Part shown: positions 50,822 to 59,345 of the stretch, in pieces
Layout of the letters: each line of letters begins with the position of its first letter
How positions within the stretch are numbered: the first letter of the stretch is position 1
Assembly: GCA_948868795.1 (NCBI GenBank)
Contig: CAQRDK010000002.1
Coordinates: 18,170 to 82,169, forward strand
Direction: 5' to 3'
Length of the DNA stretch: 64,000 bases
Source of the DNA: an uncultured Candidatus Saccharibacteria bacterium
GTDB taxonomy: Bacteria; Patescibacteriota; Saccharimonadia; Saccharimonadales; Saccharimonadaceae
Translations under genes and position numbers: made by a program
Notes under the pieces: generated by a model
The model's input: only the letters and a program-made list of their open reading frames with translations
The model's database searches: none
What the model was told of the DNA's origin: nothing

Positions 50822-53254
50822 ATGGATTTGATTTTGCGAGGTCTCAACCCGCCTCAGGAGGAAGCAGTCAAAACGCTCGAGGGCCCGGTTTTGGTCCTCG
50901 CTGGTGCTGGCTCCGGCAAAACCAAAGTTCTCACTCATCGTATCGCGAATCTCATTATCCACGGCACTCGCCCCGACCAGATTCTCGCTGTCACTTTTAC
51001 GAACAAAGCCGCGAAGGAAATGCGCGACCGCCTTTGGAAACTTCTCCGCACGAGCGACGACCAGCCTCTCGAAGTTCCTCGCAACTTTATGCCTTACATG
51101 GGAACGTTCCATGGCATTTGTGTTCGCATTCTCCATATCGAAGCTGACGCCGCCGGTATTGACCGTAACTTCACGATTTATGATTCCGAAGACCAGCTCA
51201 CCCTCATCCGTCGCATCATGCGCGCCATGAATATCGCGAATGATAAAACTCTCACCCCGAAAGCCGCTCACGGCATGATCAGCCATTGGCAAAATCTCGG
51301 CATGAGTCCCGCCGACGCTCGCCGCGAAGCCTACTACCCGAACCAGAAGCGCGCCGCCGAAATCTACGAGCAATACGAGCGCGAAAAAGCCGCCGCTTCC
51401 GCCCTGGATTTTGACGACTTGTTGACGAAAACTGCTGAACTTTTTGCGAAAAATCCCGAAGTTCGCGCCAAGTGGCAACGCAAGTTCCGCCACATCCTGA
51501 TCGACGAGTATCAGGATACAAACATCGTCCAGTACAAGTTAATTAAGTTACTCGTGAACGAAGAGCGCAACATTTGCGTCGTCGGCGACGACTGGCAGTC
51601 GATTTATTCTTGGCGCGGCGCCGATTTTACGAATATCCTGAACTTCGAGCGCGATTTTCCCGGCGCAAAAGTTATCAAACTCGAGCAAAACTATCGTAGC
51701 ACCGGCAACATTCTCGCCGCTTCGCAAAAAATCATCAGCCAGAACAAAACCCGCACCGAGAAGACTTTGTTTACCGAATCTGGACAAGGCGACCCAATTA
51801 CGATCGAAGGACTTGCTGACGAAACCGCCGAGGCGAATTACGTCGCTCGCCAGATTACCCAACTGAAATCCGCCGCCCACCTCGCCTCTGCCCATAACTC
51901 CGCCGCAGGGTTCACAAAAACTTCTCATCGCACCGGCAGCTTCAGCGATTTCGCGATTCTTTACCGCACCAACGCCCAGTCTTACGCCTTTGAAAAAGCC
52001 TTCATCGCCGCGCGCATCCCATACAAAATCATCGGTGGCGTCCGCTTCTACGACCGCAAAGAAGTCAAAGACGTCCTCGCCCTTCTCAAACTCATCGTCA
52101 ATCCGGTCGACCGTGTTAGCTTCGAGCGGGTCGTGAAGAATCTACTTTCCGGCGTCGGCCCCGCTTCGCTTGAGAAAGTTTTCACTTATCTCGACGAACA
52201 CTCCGAGGCTAATCTCGCCGACCTCCAGGGCCTCCTCGACACCTCCACCCTTTCTCCGAAGGCTCGTAATTCCGTCGCTCATGTTTCCAACTTTCTCCAC
52301 GATATGCGAAACGCCGAAGGGAATGACGACGGCGTCGGTCTTGTCCGCGAAACCACCGACCAGCCTACCGACCAATCCGCCTCCGTCACGACTATCCCTA
52401 CCCCAGAAATCGTCGAGCGCATTATTAAATATTTTGATCTCCCCACAATTCTTCATAGCGACACGCCCGACGGCGAAGAGCGTATGCAAAACCTCGAAGT
52501 TCTCGCCTCAAACTCCAGTATCTATGAAACTCTCGAAGAGTTTCTCGCCGACGCCGCGCTCCTCAGCTCTGCCGACGAAAGTGCAGGGAATGACGTCGTT
52601 TCGCTGATGACTCTCCATGCCGCGAAAGGCCTCGAGTTCCCGGTTGTCTTTATGGTCGGCATGGAAGACGGACTTTTCCCGAGCAGCCGCTCTGACAACT
52701 CCGAAGAAGAACTCGAGGAAGAGCGTCGTCTCGCTTATGTCGGTATGACCCGCGCCATGGAAGATCTCTTCCTAACTTTTGCGAACTCCCGCTTTAGCTT
52801 TGGCGGTCGTAGTTATAATATGCCGTCTCGCTTCTTGCTTGAGCTCGGTTATAATCCTTACGGTTCCGGCGAATTCGGTGACAGCGGAGTTTTCGGCGTC
52901 GACCAGGGTAGCCTTGGCGTCTCGCCCGAGTTCTCCGTTAGCGCTCCGAGCAATTCTGGCTTCGGTAGTCTCGGTATCCTCGGCGGCGATCCCGACGGCG
53001 AGTTCGGCACGCCCGCTACGCCTAGTCCCGAACCCGCTATCACCGACCCTTATGCTCCGCGCCGCCGCCCGCGCCAGACCTTCGCCTCCGACTCTACGCC
53101 CCGTCGCGCCGCATCTGCCTCGAAACTCTCCAGCCTCACTCAAAATCGTTTTCCCGAGCAAAATCGCTCCAGCTCCTCCTCGACCGACGTTTTTGATGAT
53201 TTCGGCACAAGTGATATCGACCCCTTCCCGGAAGACGTCCCGGTTTTTGAATAA
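50822..53254 (+). CDS. UvrD/PcrA/Rep-type DNA helicase
   Basis: An 810-residue SF1A helicase: Q-motif LNPPQEEAV, Walker A LAGAGSGKTKVLTHR, motif Ia AVTFTNKAAKEM, Walker B ILIDEYQDTN near 228, motif III VGDDWQSIYSWRGA, motif IV FAILYRTNAQS, motif V LMTLHAAKGLEFPVVFMVG and motif VI RRLAYVGMTRAMEDL near 640. It unwinds DNA in repair and replication restart. The last 140 residues are Ser/Pro/Gly-rich and disordered. Leaderless-type TATAAT 6 nt before the ATG; the upstream TetR palindrome suggests regulation. Confidence 0.93.
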   Translation: MDLILRGLNPPQEEAVKTLEGPVLVLAGAGSGKTKVLTHRIANLIIHGTRPDQILAVTFTNKAAKEMRDRLWKLLRTSDDQPLEVPRNFMPYMGTFHGICVRILHIEADAAGIDRNFTIYDSEDQLTLIRRIMRAMNIANDKTLTPKAAHGMISHWQNLGMSPADARREAYYPNQKRAAEIYEQYEREKAAASALDFDDLLTKTAELFAKNPEVRAKWQRKFRHILIDEYQDTNIVQYKLIKLLVNEERNICVVGDDWQSIYSWRGADFTNILNFERDFPGAKVIKLEQNYRSTGNILAASQKIISQNKTRTEKTLFTESGQGDPITIEGLADETAEANYVARQITQLKSAAHLASAHNSAAGFTKTSHRTGSFSDFAILYRTNAQSYAFEKAFIAARIPYKIIGGVRFYDRKEVKDVLALLKLIVNPVDRVSFERVVKNLLSGVGPASLEKVFTYLDEHSEANLADLQGLLDTSTLSPKARNSVAHVSNFLHDMRNAEGNDDGVGLVRETTDQPTDQSASVTTIPTPEIVERIIKYFDLPTILHSDTPDGEERMQNLEVLASNSSIYETLEEFLADAALLSSADESAGNDVVSLMTLHAAKGLEFPVVFMVGMEDGLFPSSRSDNSEEELEEERRLAYVGMTRAMEDLFLTFANSRFSFGGRSYNMPSRFLLELGYNPYGSGEFGDSGVFGVDQGSLGVSPEFSVSAPSNSGFGSLGILGGDPDGEFGTPATPSPEPAITDPYAPRRRPRQTFASDSTPRRAASASKLSSLTQNRFPEQNRSSSSSTDVFDDFGTSDIDPFPEDVPVFE

Positions 53255-53288
53255 TAACCATAATAATTGGAGATCGGGCACAACAAAG

Positions 53289-53471
53289 GCAGCGAACGGA
53301 GAAGCCGTTGTTCCGATTGTTGTTGTTGGACGGACGAATATCGCTGGTGTCGCCGAAGATGAGGTTGTAGGCGTTGCTGCTGTTAGAGTTTGGCGTAGAA
53401 GACCAGTAGTAGCCGTAGTTGCCGGCGTTGTTGAACAGGTTGCTGGTATTCTGATTGACGTTGCCGCCCCT
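53289..53471 (-). repeat. Probable DGR template repeat (FISUMP C-terminus-like, AAC-rich)
   Basis: Read on the minus strand, 61 codons starting AGG GGC GGC AAC align without gaps to the C-terminal RGG...SVRC region of FISUMP A: LFNNAGNYGYYWSSTPNSN, then SNAYNLIF and NNNNRNNGFSVRC. About 19 codons are AAC/AAT, and they fall on positions that vary among A, B and C. Stop codons (TAA TAA) occur in frame 4 codons upstream, so no gene encloses it; homology ends at TGC. These are the marks of a template repeat. None of the three genes here is a direct A-mutated copy, and no reverse transcriptase is present, so a gene fragment remains possible. Confidence 0.6.
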
Positions 53472-53491
53472 CGATTATTATCGACGGCGGC
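53463..53491. repeat. Hairpin at the 5' boundary of the template-like repeat
   Basis: Minus strand: GCCGCC-G-TCGAT-AATA-ATCGA-GG-GGCGGC folds into a strong stem overlapping the first codons of the repeat. Confidence 0.55.
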
Positions 53492-53723
53492 CTAGCTCTG
53501 CTACCTATCTTGGCTAGATACTTTTCAGTCTAATCGTAAACGAGCCGAAGAAGCCTCTTTATCTTTCACCTCGCCATAGCGAGCCAGAAACTCCAGTCTA
53601 AGGCCATTGCTATCATGTAGCGCCAAAGAGGACTTCGCGATCTCCAGAAAAGAACTCAATCAAGCCGGAGCTATCAGCCCGAGGCGTGACCTCATTCCCG
53701 TAGGTTCTTATGCCTACAAAATC

Positions 53724-53729
53724 ATTATA
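53724..53729 (-). promoter_or_regulatory. Extended -10 that would transcribe the template repeat
   Basis: Minus strand AGTGCTATAATG (TATAAT 53729-53724). The RNA would carry a leader of about 245 nt (53717-53472), with a GTAGG/CCTAC hairpin at its start and no ORF, before the template-like repeat. No clear -35. Confidence 0.5.
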
Positions 53730-53833
53730 GCACTAGCATCAGGCGCATCTTATTCTTGAATATCGCAGACACTTTATGCTCGCGAACGTCGCGTTCGCAC
53801 AACTTCTTCGCGGCGCCCGCCAGCCCGCAAAAA

Positions 53834-54005
53834 CTCCGCCCCAACCGCCGCCCCGCCAAATAAGTCAATAAATCTGTTGGGCAGATTTATAAGCCCTTCG
53901 ATATCGAAATTGTAAAAAAGGAATAAGTATGTGCTATATCGTTTCCTGCGTCATAATTCGCAGACAAGTTGACTTATTTTGGCGGTTGCGGAGGCTGAGG
54001 CGGAG
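53834..54005 (-). repeat. 172 bp inverted-repeat element (FISUMP 3' element, copy 3)
   Basis: The ends CTCCGCCCCAACCGCC and GGCGGTTGCGGAGGCTGAGG are inverted copies; the core holds ATTGTAAAAAAGGAATAAGT and TGTGCTATATCG, matching copies 1 and 2 in reverse. It lies 107 bp after the FISUMP C stop, in the same orientation relative to the gene as copy 1. Confidence 0.75.
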
Positions 54006-54112
54006 GAAACCTAGAGATTCGAGAAAACTTCAAACTCTATCACCATTGTAGACTTTTATTTTTCTCCACCCCTGTTAGTCAATCCCTAAACTCTACAACC
54101 GTTGCAGAGTTT

Positions 54113-55579
54113 TTACCTGGCGATGCAGCGGACGGAATTGCCGTTTCGCCTATTTTCTAAATTATAGGATGCATTGATCAATCGGCTATCATAAAATTGA
54201 AGATTATAGGCTGTTCCTGTATTTGATGTTGGCGTAGACGACCAATAGAGTCCCAGCTTGCCAGCATACGAGAAGAGGTTATCATTCATATATACAACTC
54301 CCCCGCGCACAAAATAGTAGGGTGCGCTAGTGAACTTTGCAACATCGGTACCAATGCCGCCAGCAGAAATAAGTTTTTGGAACTCGCCACCAGACGCGCT
54401 CGTCGGCAGTCTCCATCCTTTCGGACAAATGGAACTCGTCGCCTGGCCGTCAGTAATCGTGCCGCCAGTCCCGGCCGTTGCTGCGTTCCATTGATAGTGA
54501 TTACCTAAGACGTAATGTGCAAACTCGTCATTATTGGCTACCGTAGGAATAGAAGTAGGAGTAAATTGCTCAGGGCAGCTTGCTACGCTACTCTGTTTAA
54601 AGCCGCAATCCAAAGATTGAGTTGGTCGGGTAATCCGATAATCACCCAAGCTCCAAGACCTTTGGCCGAGGTCGTTGGCCAAAATCGTTTCAGCGTTCAC
54701 TACCGTTGCTGTCGCATATTCCGGCATCCAACTCGCCGTCACATCACTATCTTCCGGCGTTAACGCAACGTTCGTCGATAGATCTAGATCCAAATTCTGC
54801 GTCATCCAACACCGATTGTCCGCCAACTTCGTCACCCAATAATACTTTCCATCCCGTGCGTCTCGTAGTTGCTTCGTGGCAAGTTGCGGCGTATTCTCGC
54901 AGACTGCGCTCGTCATCTCTTGCATCTCGTCAATATCCATCAAAGTTAGCTGATATGGGCTGCTCACGACGCTCAAGGTCACTTGGTTCTGATAAGTATC
55001 CGCCGGCAGACTATTATCGATCTTCGCCGCAAATCCTAACGCAAACGTTTTGTTCTCACTACCAATCCTAGAGTTATTGTTCGTAAAGATTGTGTCTCCT
55101 TGCCCTTTAGAAACTGCCTTATAAGTCGCACTTTCTGGAATGCTTGCCCCTTCCGCTACCGTATAACCCCAAGTATTATCCTGTAAGTTCTCGAAACTCA
55201 CTTCACCCGATACTCCCGGAATTGTCACGTCCTTATTCCTCGCGCCAACCAAGTTTGTATCACTACTTCCGAGATATACGCTATATCCTCCTGAGTTCGT
55301 CACACCAACATTCGCTAATACAGAAATCAATCCCGACGCCCCAGCCGCATTAGTTGGTGATAAAGTCGTATTTCCTGATGTTGGTGCAAATGATATATTA
55401 ACTGCCGAAGTAAGCAATCCGCTCGTAAGTTCTTCTGTCGTCAAAGCATGCACATTCCCACACGCCGGATTAATTGTCAATAACCCTAATCCGACCAGCC
55501 CTAGGCAACTTATCCTCCCCGCAATTCTCCCTACGGTCACTCCTACATCTTTAACTTTTACATTTTGGCTCTTTCGCAT
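54113..55579 (-). CDS. Secreted FISUMP-domain surface protein C
   Basis: A 488-residue paralogue of A and B: hydrophobic signal/anchor (about 22-48, ISCLGLVGLGLLTINPACGNVHA), beta domain (about 55-205, NISFAPTSGNTTLSPTNAAGASG), and FISUMP domain (about 212-488) with RDGKYYWVTKLADNRCWMTQNLDLDLS, SICPKGWRLP and RGGVVYMNDNLF...YWSSTPTSNTGTAY...SVRCIAR. RBS GGAGGGCCGTGATG as in A and B; ATG 55579 chosen. The first 106 nt after the stop are almost identical to the 3' UTR of A, including a hairpin at 54088-54112. Confidence 0.8.
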   Translation of the reverse strand: MRKSQNVKVKDVGVTVGRIAGRISCLGLVGLGLLTINPACGNVHALTTEELTSGLLTSAVNISFAPTSGNTTLSPTNAAGASGLISVLANVGVTNSGGYSVYLGSSDTNLVGARNKDVTIPGVSGEVSFENLQDNTWGYTVAEGASIPESATYKAVSKGQGDTIFTNNNSRIGSENKTFALGFAAKIDNSLPADTYQNQVTLSVVSSPYQLTLMDIDEMQEMTSAVCENTPQLATKQLRDARDGKYYWVTKLADNRCWMTQNLDLDLSTNVALTPEDSDVTASWMPEYATATVVNAETILANDLGQRSWSLGDYRITRPTQSLDCGFKQSSVASCPEQFTPTSIPTVANNDEFAHYVLGNHYQWNAATAGTGGTITDGQATSSICPKGWRLPTSASGGEFQKLISAGGIGTDVAKFTSAPYYFVRGGVVYMNDNLFSYAGKLGLYWSSTPTSNTGTAYNLQFYDSRLINASYNLENRRNGNSVRCIAR

Positions 55580-55630
55580 CACGGCCCTCCTTTATGGTTT
55601 ATACACCCCAGGCGGAGCCGACCCTATATA

Positions 55631-55823
55631 CAAAAACGACACCGCAGCGGGTGTCTAAGCCTACTAATGAGCCAATCTTATCCGGTAACCGAATTAAACT
55701 GTACGCATTATCTGCGGTGCCGTTTCCGGCATACACTTGATATTCGGTTAAATAAATCAGCTCAAAAGAACTATTCCAAAACTATAAAATAAATTGGCTA
55801 CTTTATATTAGTAAACTTAGACA
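55631..55823 (-). ncRNA. Structured leader RNA with terminator, FISUMP module C
   Basis: TGTCTAAGTTTACTAAT (55823-55807) pairs with ATTAGTAGGCTTAGACA (55668-55652), including G-U pairs. AGCCAAT/ATTGGCT, TAACCGAAT/ATTCGGTTA and TGTATGC/GCGTACA form successive inner helices capped by GGAAACGGCACCGCA (55727-55713), nearly the same apical sequence as leader A. GACACC-CGCTGC-GGTGTC with GTTTTTGT (55655-55631) is the terminator, sharing GACA with the closing helix. Confidence 0.62.
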
Positions 55824-55828
55824 TCTTC

Positions 55829-55858
55829 ATTATACCGCACATTTTTATTTTAGGCAAA
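55829..55858 (-). promoter_or_regulatory. Promoter of FISUMP module C leader
   Basis: Minus strand TTTGCC (55858-55853), 18 bp, TATAAT (55834-55829). The remaining interval to 56077 contains a second TATAAT serving the gene at 56078 and nothing else I can support. Confidence 0.65.
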
Positions 55859-56077
55859 CAAAATCAACATATACTTATTCCGCTTCCGCTATGTTGAGAG
55901 TTCTTCTCTTCGTCGTTTGCCTCATTGAGCGCATCCGAATCAAAATAGCCCCAATCCGCAGGGACTAGGGGCAAAAAGCTAACTTAATCCTATCCTAGCA
56001 AGTTTTTAGTAAAATGTCTATACTTTTCGCCCGCTCACGCTAAAAACTCTAAAAATATGCTATAATTATTATGGAAT

Positions 56078-57151
56078 ATGATGAAATTACAGTTCCAAAC
56101 CCGTGATTTTTGTTGTGCAGTGCTGATTGCGCTCTTTGGCATCTTTTTGGTATTCAGCTTTTTCGCGAAGCAAGGCTCGGCTTTTGCCGACGAAGAAAAC
56201 GCAGCCGCCGCGAGTAGTGAACATTTCATCACCATCTATGACCAAGGCTCGGTTCGCACCGTCAAGTCCGCCACTGCGACCGTCGCTGAAGTTCTCGAGG
56301 GCGCCGCGGTTGAAATTGCTGAGACTGATATCGTCGAGCCAGCTCTGGACGAAACCATCAATGGCGATTACAACATCAATATTTATCGCGCTCGCCCAGC
56401 TTTCGTGGTTGATGGAGTCGACCGCCGTTTTGTCATGACCGCGAGTTACGACCCGAAGCAGATCGCTATCGAGGCCGGTCTTACGGTTTACGACGGCGAT
56501 ACCGTGACGACCGAATTCAACAACAACTTCCTCGAAATGGGAGCCGCTTCGACTTATAAAATCGAGCGCAGCGGCGGGCGGACGCTGACCGTCGAAGAGA
56601 CTATCGCTTATACGACCGAAACTCGCTACGATTATAATCTTGCTAAAGGTCAGACCGTGCTTGAACAAGCCGGCTCCGACGGTCGTCGCTCAAGTGTCTA
56701 CGAAATTCAATTCGAGAATAATGTTGAAGTCTCGCGCACGCTCGTATCGGAGACTATTATCCTCGAGCCGGTTCCGGAAATTATCACCGTCGGCGCGAAA
56801 GTTTCTATCCCGCCGGAATATAGCCAATGTGCCAGCTGGGCGCGCGAAGCCGGCGTCGCCGAGGAGAATCTTGAAGCTGCCATTGATTTGATTTATCGTG
56901 AATCCGGTTGCCGTGTCGACGCTACGAATCCATCTTCCGGCGCTTATGGCATCCCGCAATCTCTCCCCGGCAACAAGATGGCCGCCTTCGGCTCTGACTG
57001 GGAAACAAACCCGGTCACCCAAATCCGCTGGATGGAGAATTACGTCGTCACTCGCTATGGCGGTTGGCAGCAAGCCCTCGATTTCTGGTGGTGTACCGGC
57101 GCTTGCTCGAACCGCAATGGCACAATCACGAAGAACGGATATTGGTATTGA
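56078..57151 (+). CDS. Rpf-like secreted protein: DUF348, G5 and transglycosylase domains
   Basis: A 357-residue protein with a signal/anchor (about 12-36), two DUF348 repeats (TIYDQGSVRTVKSATATVAEVLEGA near 51-75 and the unit near 120-140), a G5 domain (about 160-245, TVEETIAYTTETRYDYNLAKGQTVLEQ), and a C-terminal lysozyme-like domain (LIYRESGCRVDATNPSSGAYGIPQSLPGNKM near 279-309) with Glu as probable catalytic acid. It resembles resuscitation-promoting factors and would cleave peptidoglycan during growth or on host contact. TATAAT lies 11 nt before the ATG. The stop overlaps rsmA (TGATG). Confidence 0.85.
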   Translation: MMKLQFQTRDFCCAVLIALFGIFLVFSFFAKQGSAFADEENAAAASSEHFITIYDQGSVRTVKSATATVAEVLEGAAVEIAETDIVEPALDETINGDYNINIYRARPAFVVDGVDRRFVMTASYDPKQIAIEAGLTVYDGDTVTTEFNNNFLEMGAASTYKIERSGGRTLTVEETIAYTTETRYDYNLAKGQTVLEQAGSDGRRSSVYEIQFENNVEVSRTLVSETIILEPVPEIITVGAKVSIPPEYSQCASWAREAGVAEENLEAAIDLIYRESGCRVDATNPSSGAYGIPQSLPGNKMAAFGSDWETNPVTQIRWMENYVVTRYGGWQQALDFWWCTGACSNRNGTITKNGYWY

Positions 57152-57981
57152 TGAAAAATAACAAGTCCCTCGGTCAGCATTGGCTCAAGAATCGCACCAT
57201 TCTTGATGAAATCGCCGACCTTGCGTTGCCTGACGAGCCGCAAAAACCGTCCGGCTCGCCAAGCCCTGAAGCCCCCGCGCTCTGTCTCGAAATCGGCCCT
57301 GGCCTCGGCACGCTAACCTCTAGCTTGCTGAAACGCTTTCAGAAAGTTATCGCTATCGAATTCGATCCCGAGCTCGCTCGCAAACTCCCCGGTTCTTTCC
57401 CAGGCAAAAATCTCGAAGTTATAAATCAAGACATCCTTGCGACCGACTTATCGAAACTCGTAGGGAACGAGCCTTATTCTGTTGCTGGAAACATCCCATA
57501 TTATATTACTTCTCCCATCATCAAAAAACTTCTCGAAACCTCCCCGAAGCCGCAAAAGATTTCTCTACTTATTCAAAAAGAAGTTGCTGAGCGCATTGCC
57601 GCTGACGCTGGCGACCAAACTTTGTTATCTCTAACTGTTCAGAATCTCGCCGAAGTTGAGCTCGGTCCGGTCGTCCCGGCTGCCGAGTTTACTCCTCCGC
57701 CAAAAGTCGACAGTCAAGTACTCGTCCTCACCCCACTCTCCGAGCCGCAAATCGACCCCGCCTGTCTCGATCTCGCGAAAATCGGTTTTTCTAGCCCGCG
57801 CAAAAAACTTGCCGCCAACCTCTCCTCGGTCAATCTCGACGTCATCAATCCCGCCCTTGCCAATCTTTCCAAAACCGATTGGCATCAAATTCTCGAGCAG
57901 AATAGCATCAATCCTGACGCTCGCGCCGAGGATCTTAGCCTCTGGGACTGGGAGACTCTTGCCAACTTCCAGCCTTCTTGA
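57151..57981 (+). CDS. rsmA: 16S rRNA dimethyladenosine transferase RsmA/KsgA
   Basis: A 276-residue AdoMet enzyme that dimethylates two adenines at the 3' end of 16S rRNA. SLGQHWLKN at the N-terminus, LEIGPGLGTLTSSLL near 48, EFDPELARKL, and the catalytic NIPYYITSPI near 117. The start at 57151 overlaps the upstream stop as TGATG, indicating coupling; the longer open frame from 57064 lies within the Rpf-like gene. The loop TLPDEPQKPSGSPSPEAPA is an unusual Pro/Ser-rich insertion before motif I. Confidence 0.93.
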   Translation: MKNNKSLGQHWLKNRTILDEIADLALPDEPQKPSGSPSPEAPALCLEIGPGLGTLTSSLLKRFQKVIAIEFDPELARKLPGSFPGKNLEVINQDILATDLSKLVGNEPYSVAGNIPYYITSPIIKKLLETSPKPQKISLLIQKEVAERIAADAGDQTLLSLTVQNLAEVELGPVVPAAEFTPPPKVDSQVLVLTPLSEPQIDPACLDLAKIGFSSPRKKLAANLSSVNLDVINPALANLSKTDWHQILEQNSINPDARAEDLSLWDWETLANFQPS

Positions 57982-58145
57982 TAAACCTTCGCGATAAACT
58001 TACGAAAATCGAAAACTCATGCAAAACCCATCAACAAAACTTCAAAAATAATCATAAGAACTATTGCGCAAATCGAAAAACTGCGCTACAATAGAACCAA
58101 ATAAGTCATGTAAAACCAAAACCGAATGGGAGAAAAGGGGAAACA

Positions 58146-59177
58146 ATGAATCCGCAATCTTCGAGGTCATCGGTTGCGCTTGGAGCTGTGCCAGTCGCTC
58201 CAAAGCCAACACCGAACCCGATCACAACCAATATGCCGCAGTTTGGCTCTGCACCTGGTCTAACTAATACCGACGGTGTACCGACTTTGCCGCCAGTTAG
58301 TCCTGGCACGACCCAACCGCTTACTCCTGCCCCGAGCCCTGCGCCCGCCCCGGCTCCAGCCTCTGCCATGCCGCAATATATGAACGCGGCGAATACTAAC
58401 ATGATTCCAGTCGTCGACAAGCCTCTCGACATTAATAAAGTTCCCGATACTCCCGCCGAACAGTTCAATCCGTTCTCTACTATGCCTAGCGCCTCCTCGA
58501 AGCCGCCCAAAAAATCTTCTGGTCACACTCTCGACATTCTCCTTGGTCTTTTGACGGTGCTTTTCGCCGCCGCCGCAGTGATTTTCTTTATCCTCTGGCA
58601 AGGCGTCGAGCCGAAAGTCGTCACGACCCCTACCGACCCGAATCAGCCTGGCGAGGAAATTGGCCAGCCTACCGACCCAAACCAGCCCTCCGGCCAAGTC
58701 CGCCGCCTCTCCTGTCGTGGTAATGAAGAAATCGACGAAATAGATGCCGCCGCAGGCATCATTAGCGGTAGTTCAATTTCTGACGTCTATTATCCGGACG
58801 GTGACGAAGTTCCGACCGAAGTTCGCATTACTTCAATCGCTGAATATAATTCTCCCGAAACTGCTGCTGCCGCTTTCAGCGAAGCCACTTCTGAAACTAT
58901 TGCCGCTCTCTCTGGCATTTTTGGCGCGTTCGGTATTAACCTTTCGACCGACAACTTCACTCTCGAAGGTTCCACTATGACTGGCTCTTTCGATGTTTCC
59001 GTTAGCCTCCTGACGAACCCAGATGCCGACATGCTTTCTCGTCAGATGCTCGCCGGCACCATTGGTTTCCCCGCCGACTATGGCGAGGATGGCACGTCTT
59101 TCAATGTTGCTACCGATCTCGCATCCGTCCGCGCCAACTATGAAGCTAACGGGCTCGTCTGCGAAGTCGTCGAATAG
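58146..59177 (+). CDS. Single-pass surface protein with Pro-rich cytosolic tail
   Basis: A 343-residue protein: cytosolic Pro/Ala/Thr-rich N-terminus (about 1-125, with PAPSPAPAPAPASA), a membrane helix (about 128-151), a PTDPNQPGEE/PTDPNQPSGQ duplicated linker, and an extracytoplasmic domain (about 180-343) with one cysteine near each end (LSCRGNEE, GLVCEVVE). The same design occurs in the TM2 protein at 36790. GGGG RBS and a TACAAT promoter near 58086; the leader shares AAGTCATGTAAAAC with the WxL-like gene. Not recognised. Confidence 0.65.
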   Translation: MNPQSSRSSVALGAVPVAPKPTPNPITTNMPQFGSAPGLTNTDGVPTLPPVSPGTTQPLTPAPSPAPAPAPASAMPQYMNAANTNMIPVVDKPLDINKVPDTPAEQFNPFSTMPSASSKPPKKSSGHTLDILLGLLTVLFAAAAVIFFILWQGVEPKVVTTPTDPNQPGEEIGQPTDPNQPSGQVRRLSCRGNEEIDEIDAAAGIISGSSISDVYYPDGDEVPTEVRITSIAEYNSPETAAAAFSEATSETIAALSGIFGAFGINLSTDNFTLEGSTMTGSFDVSVSLLTNPDADMLSRQMLAGTIGFPADYGEDGTSFNVATDLASVRANYEANGLVCEVVE

Positions 59178-59226
59178 CCCGTAGCCTGAAATAGCGCGAA
59201 AACCGGCGATATTGTGTTATAATATT

Positions 59227-59307
59227 AACATTGAATAACCTCTTATGTTTTTAGGTCTCTCTTCAATGTTGTGAAGTTGCCCGAAACTTTCTTGGCATAA
59301 TGTTTCG
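59227..59307 (+). ncRNA. Candidate short structured RNA
   Basis: TATAAT at 59218-59223 is followed 3 nt later by AACATTGAA (59227-59235), which pairs with TTCAATGTT (59262-59270); CGAAAC/GTTTCG forms a second hairpin (59282-59307). As in the FISUMP leaders, the helix begins at the expected transcript start. No ORF follows; the next gene is the convergent integrase. Confidence 0.35.
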
Positions 59308-59345
59308 CGTTGTTAAATCTATCCTAGCACGCCGAGCCCAAAATG

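Noticed and set aside
52779..53495. Long plus-strand frame running through the helicase end and the template-like repeat
   Set aside because: It is out of frame with the helicase, has no RBS, and its tail is only the antisense of the FISUMP-like repeat.
44494..57151. UGA recoding as in some other CPR lineages
   Set aside because: TGA acts as a normal stop for several genes (for example ending at 45228 and 57151) and does not occur in frame in housekeeping genes.
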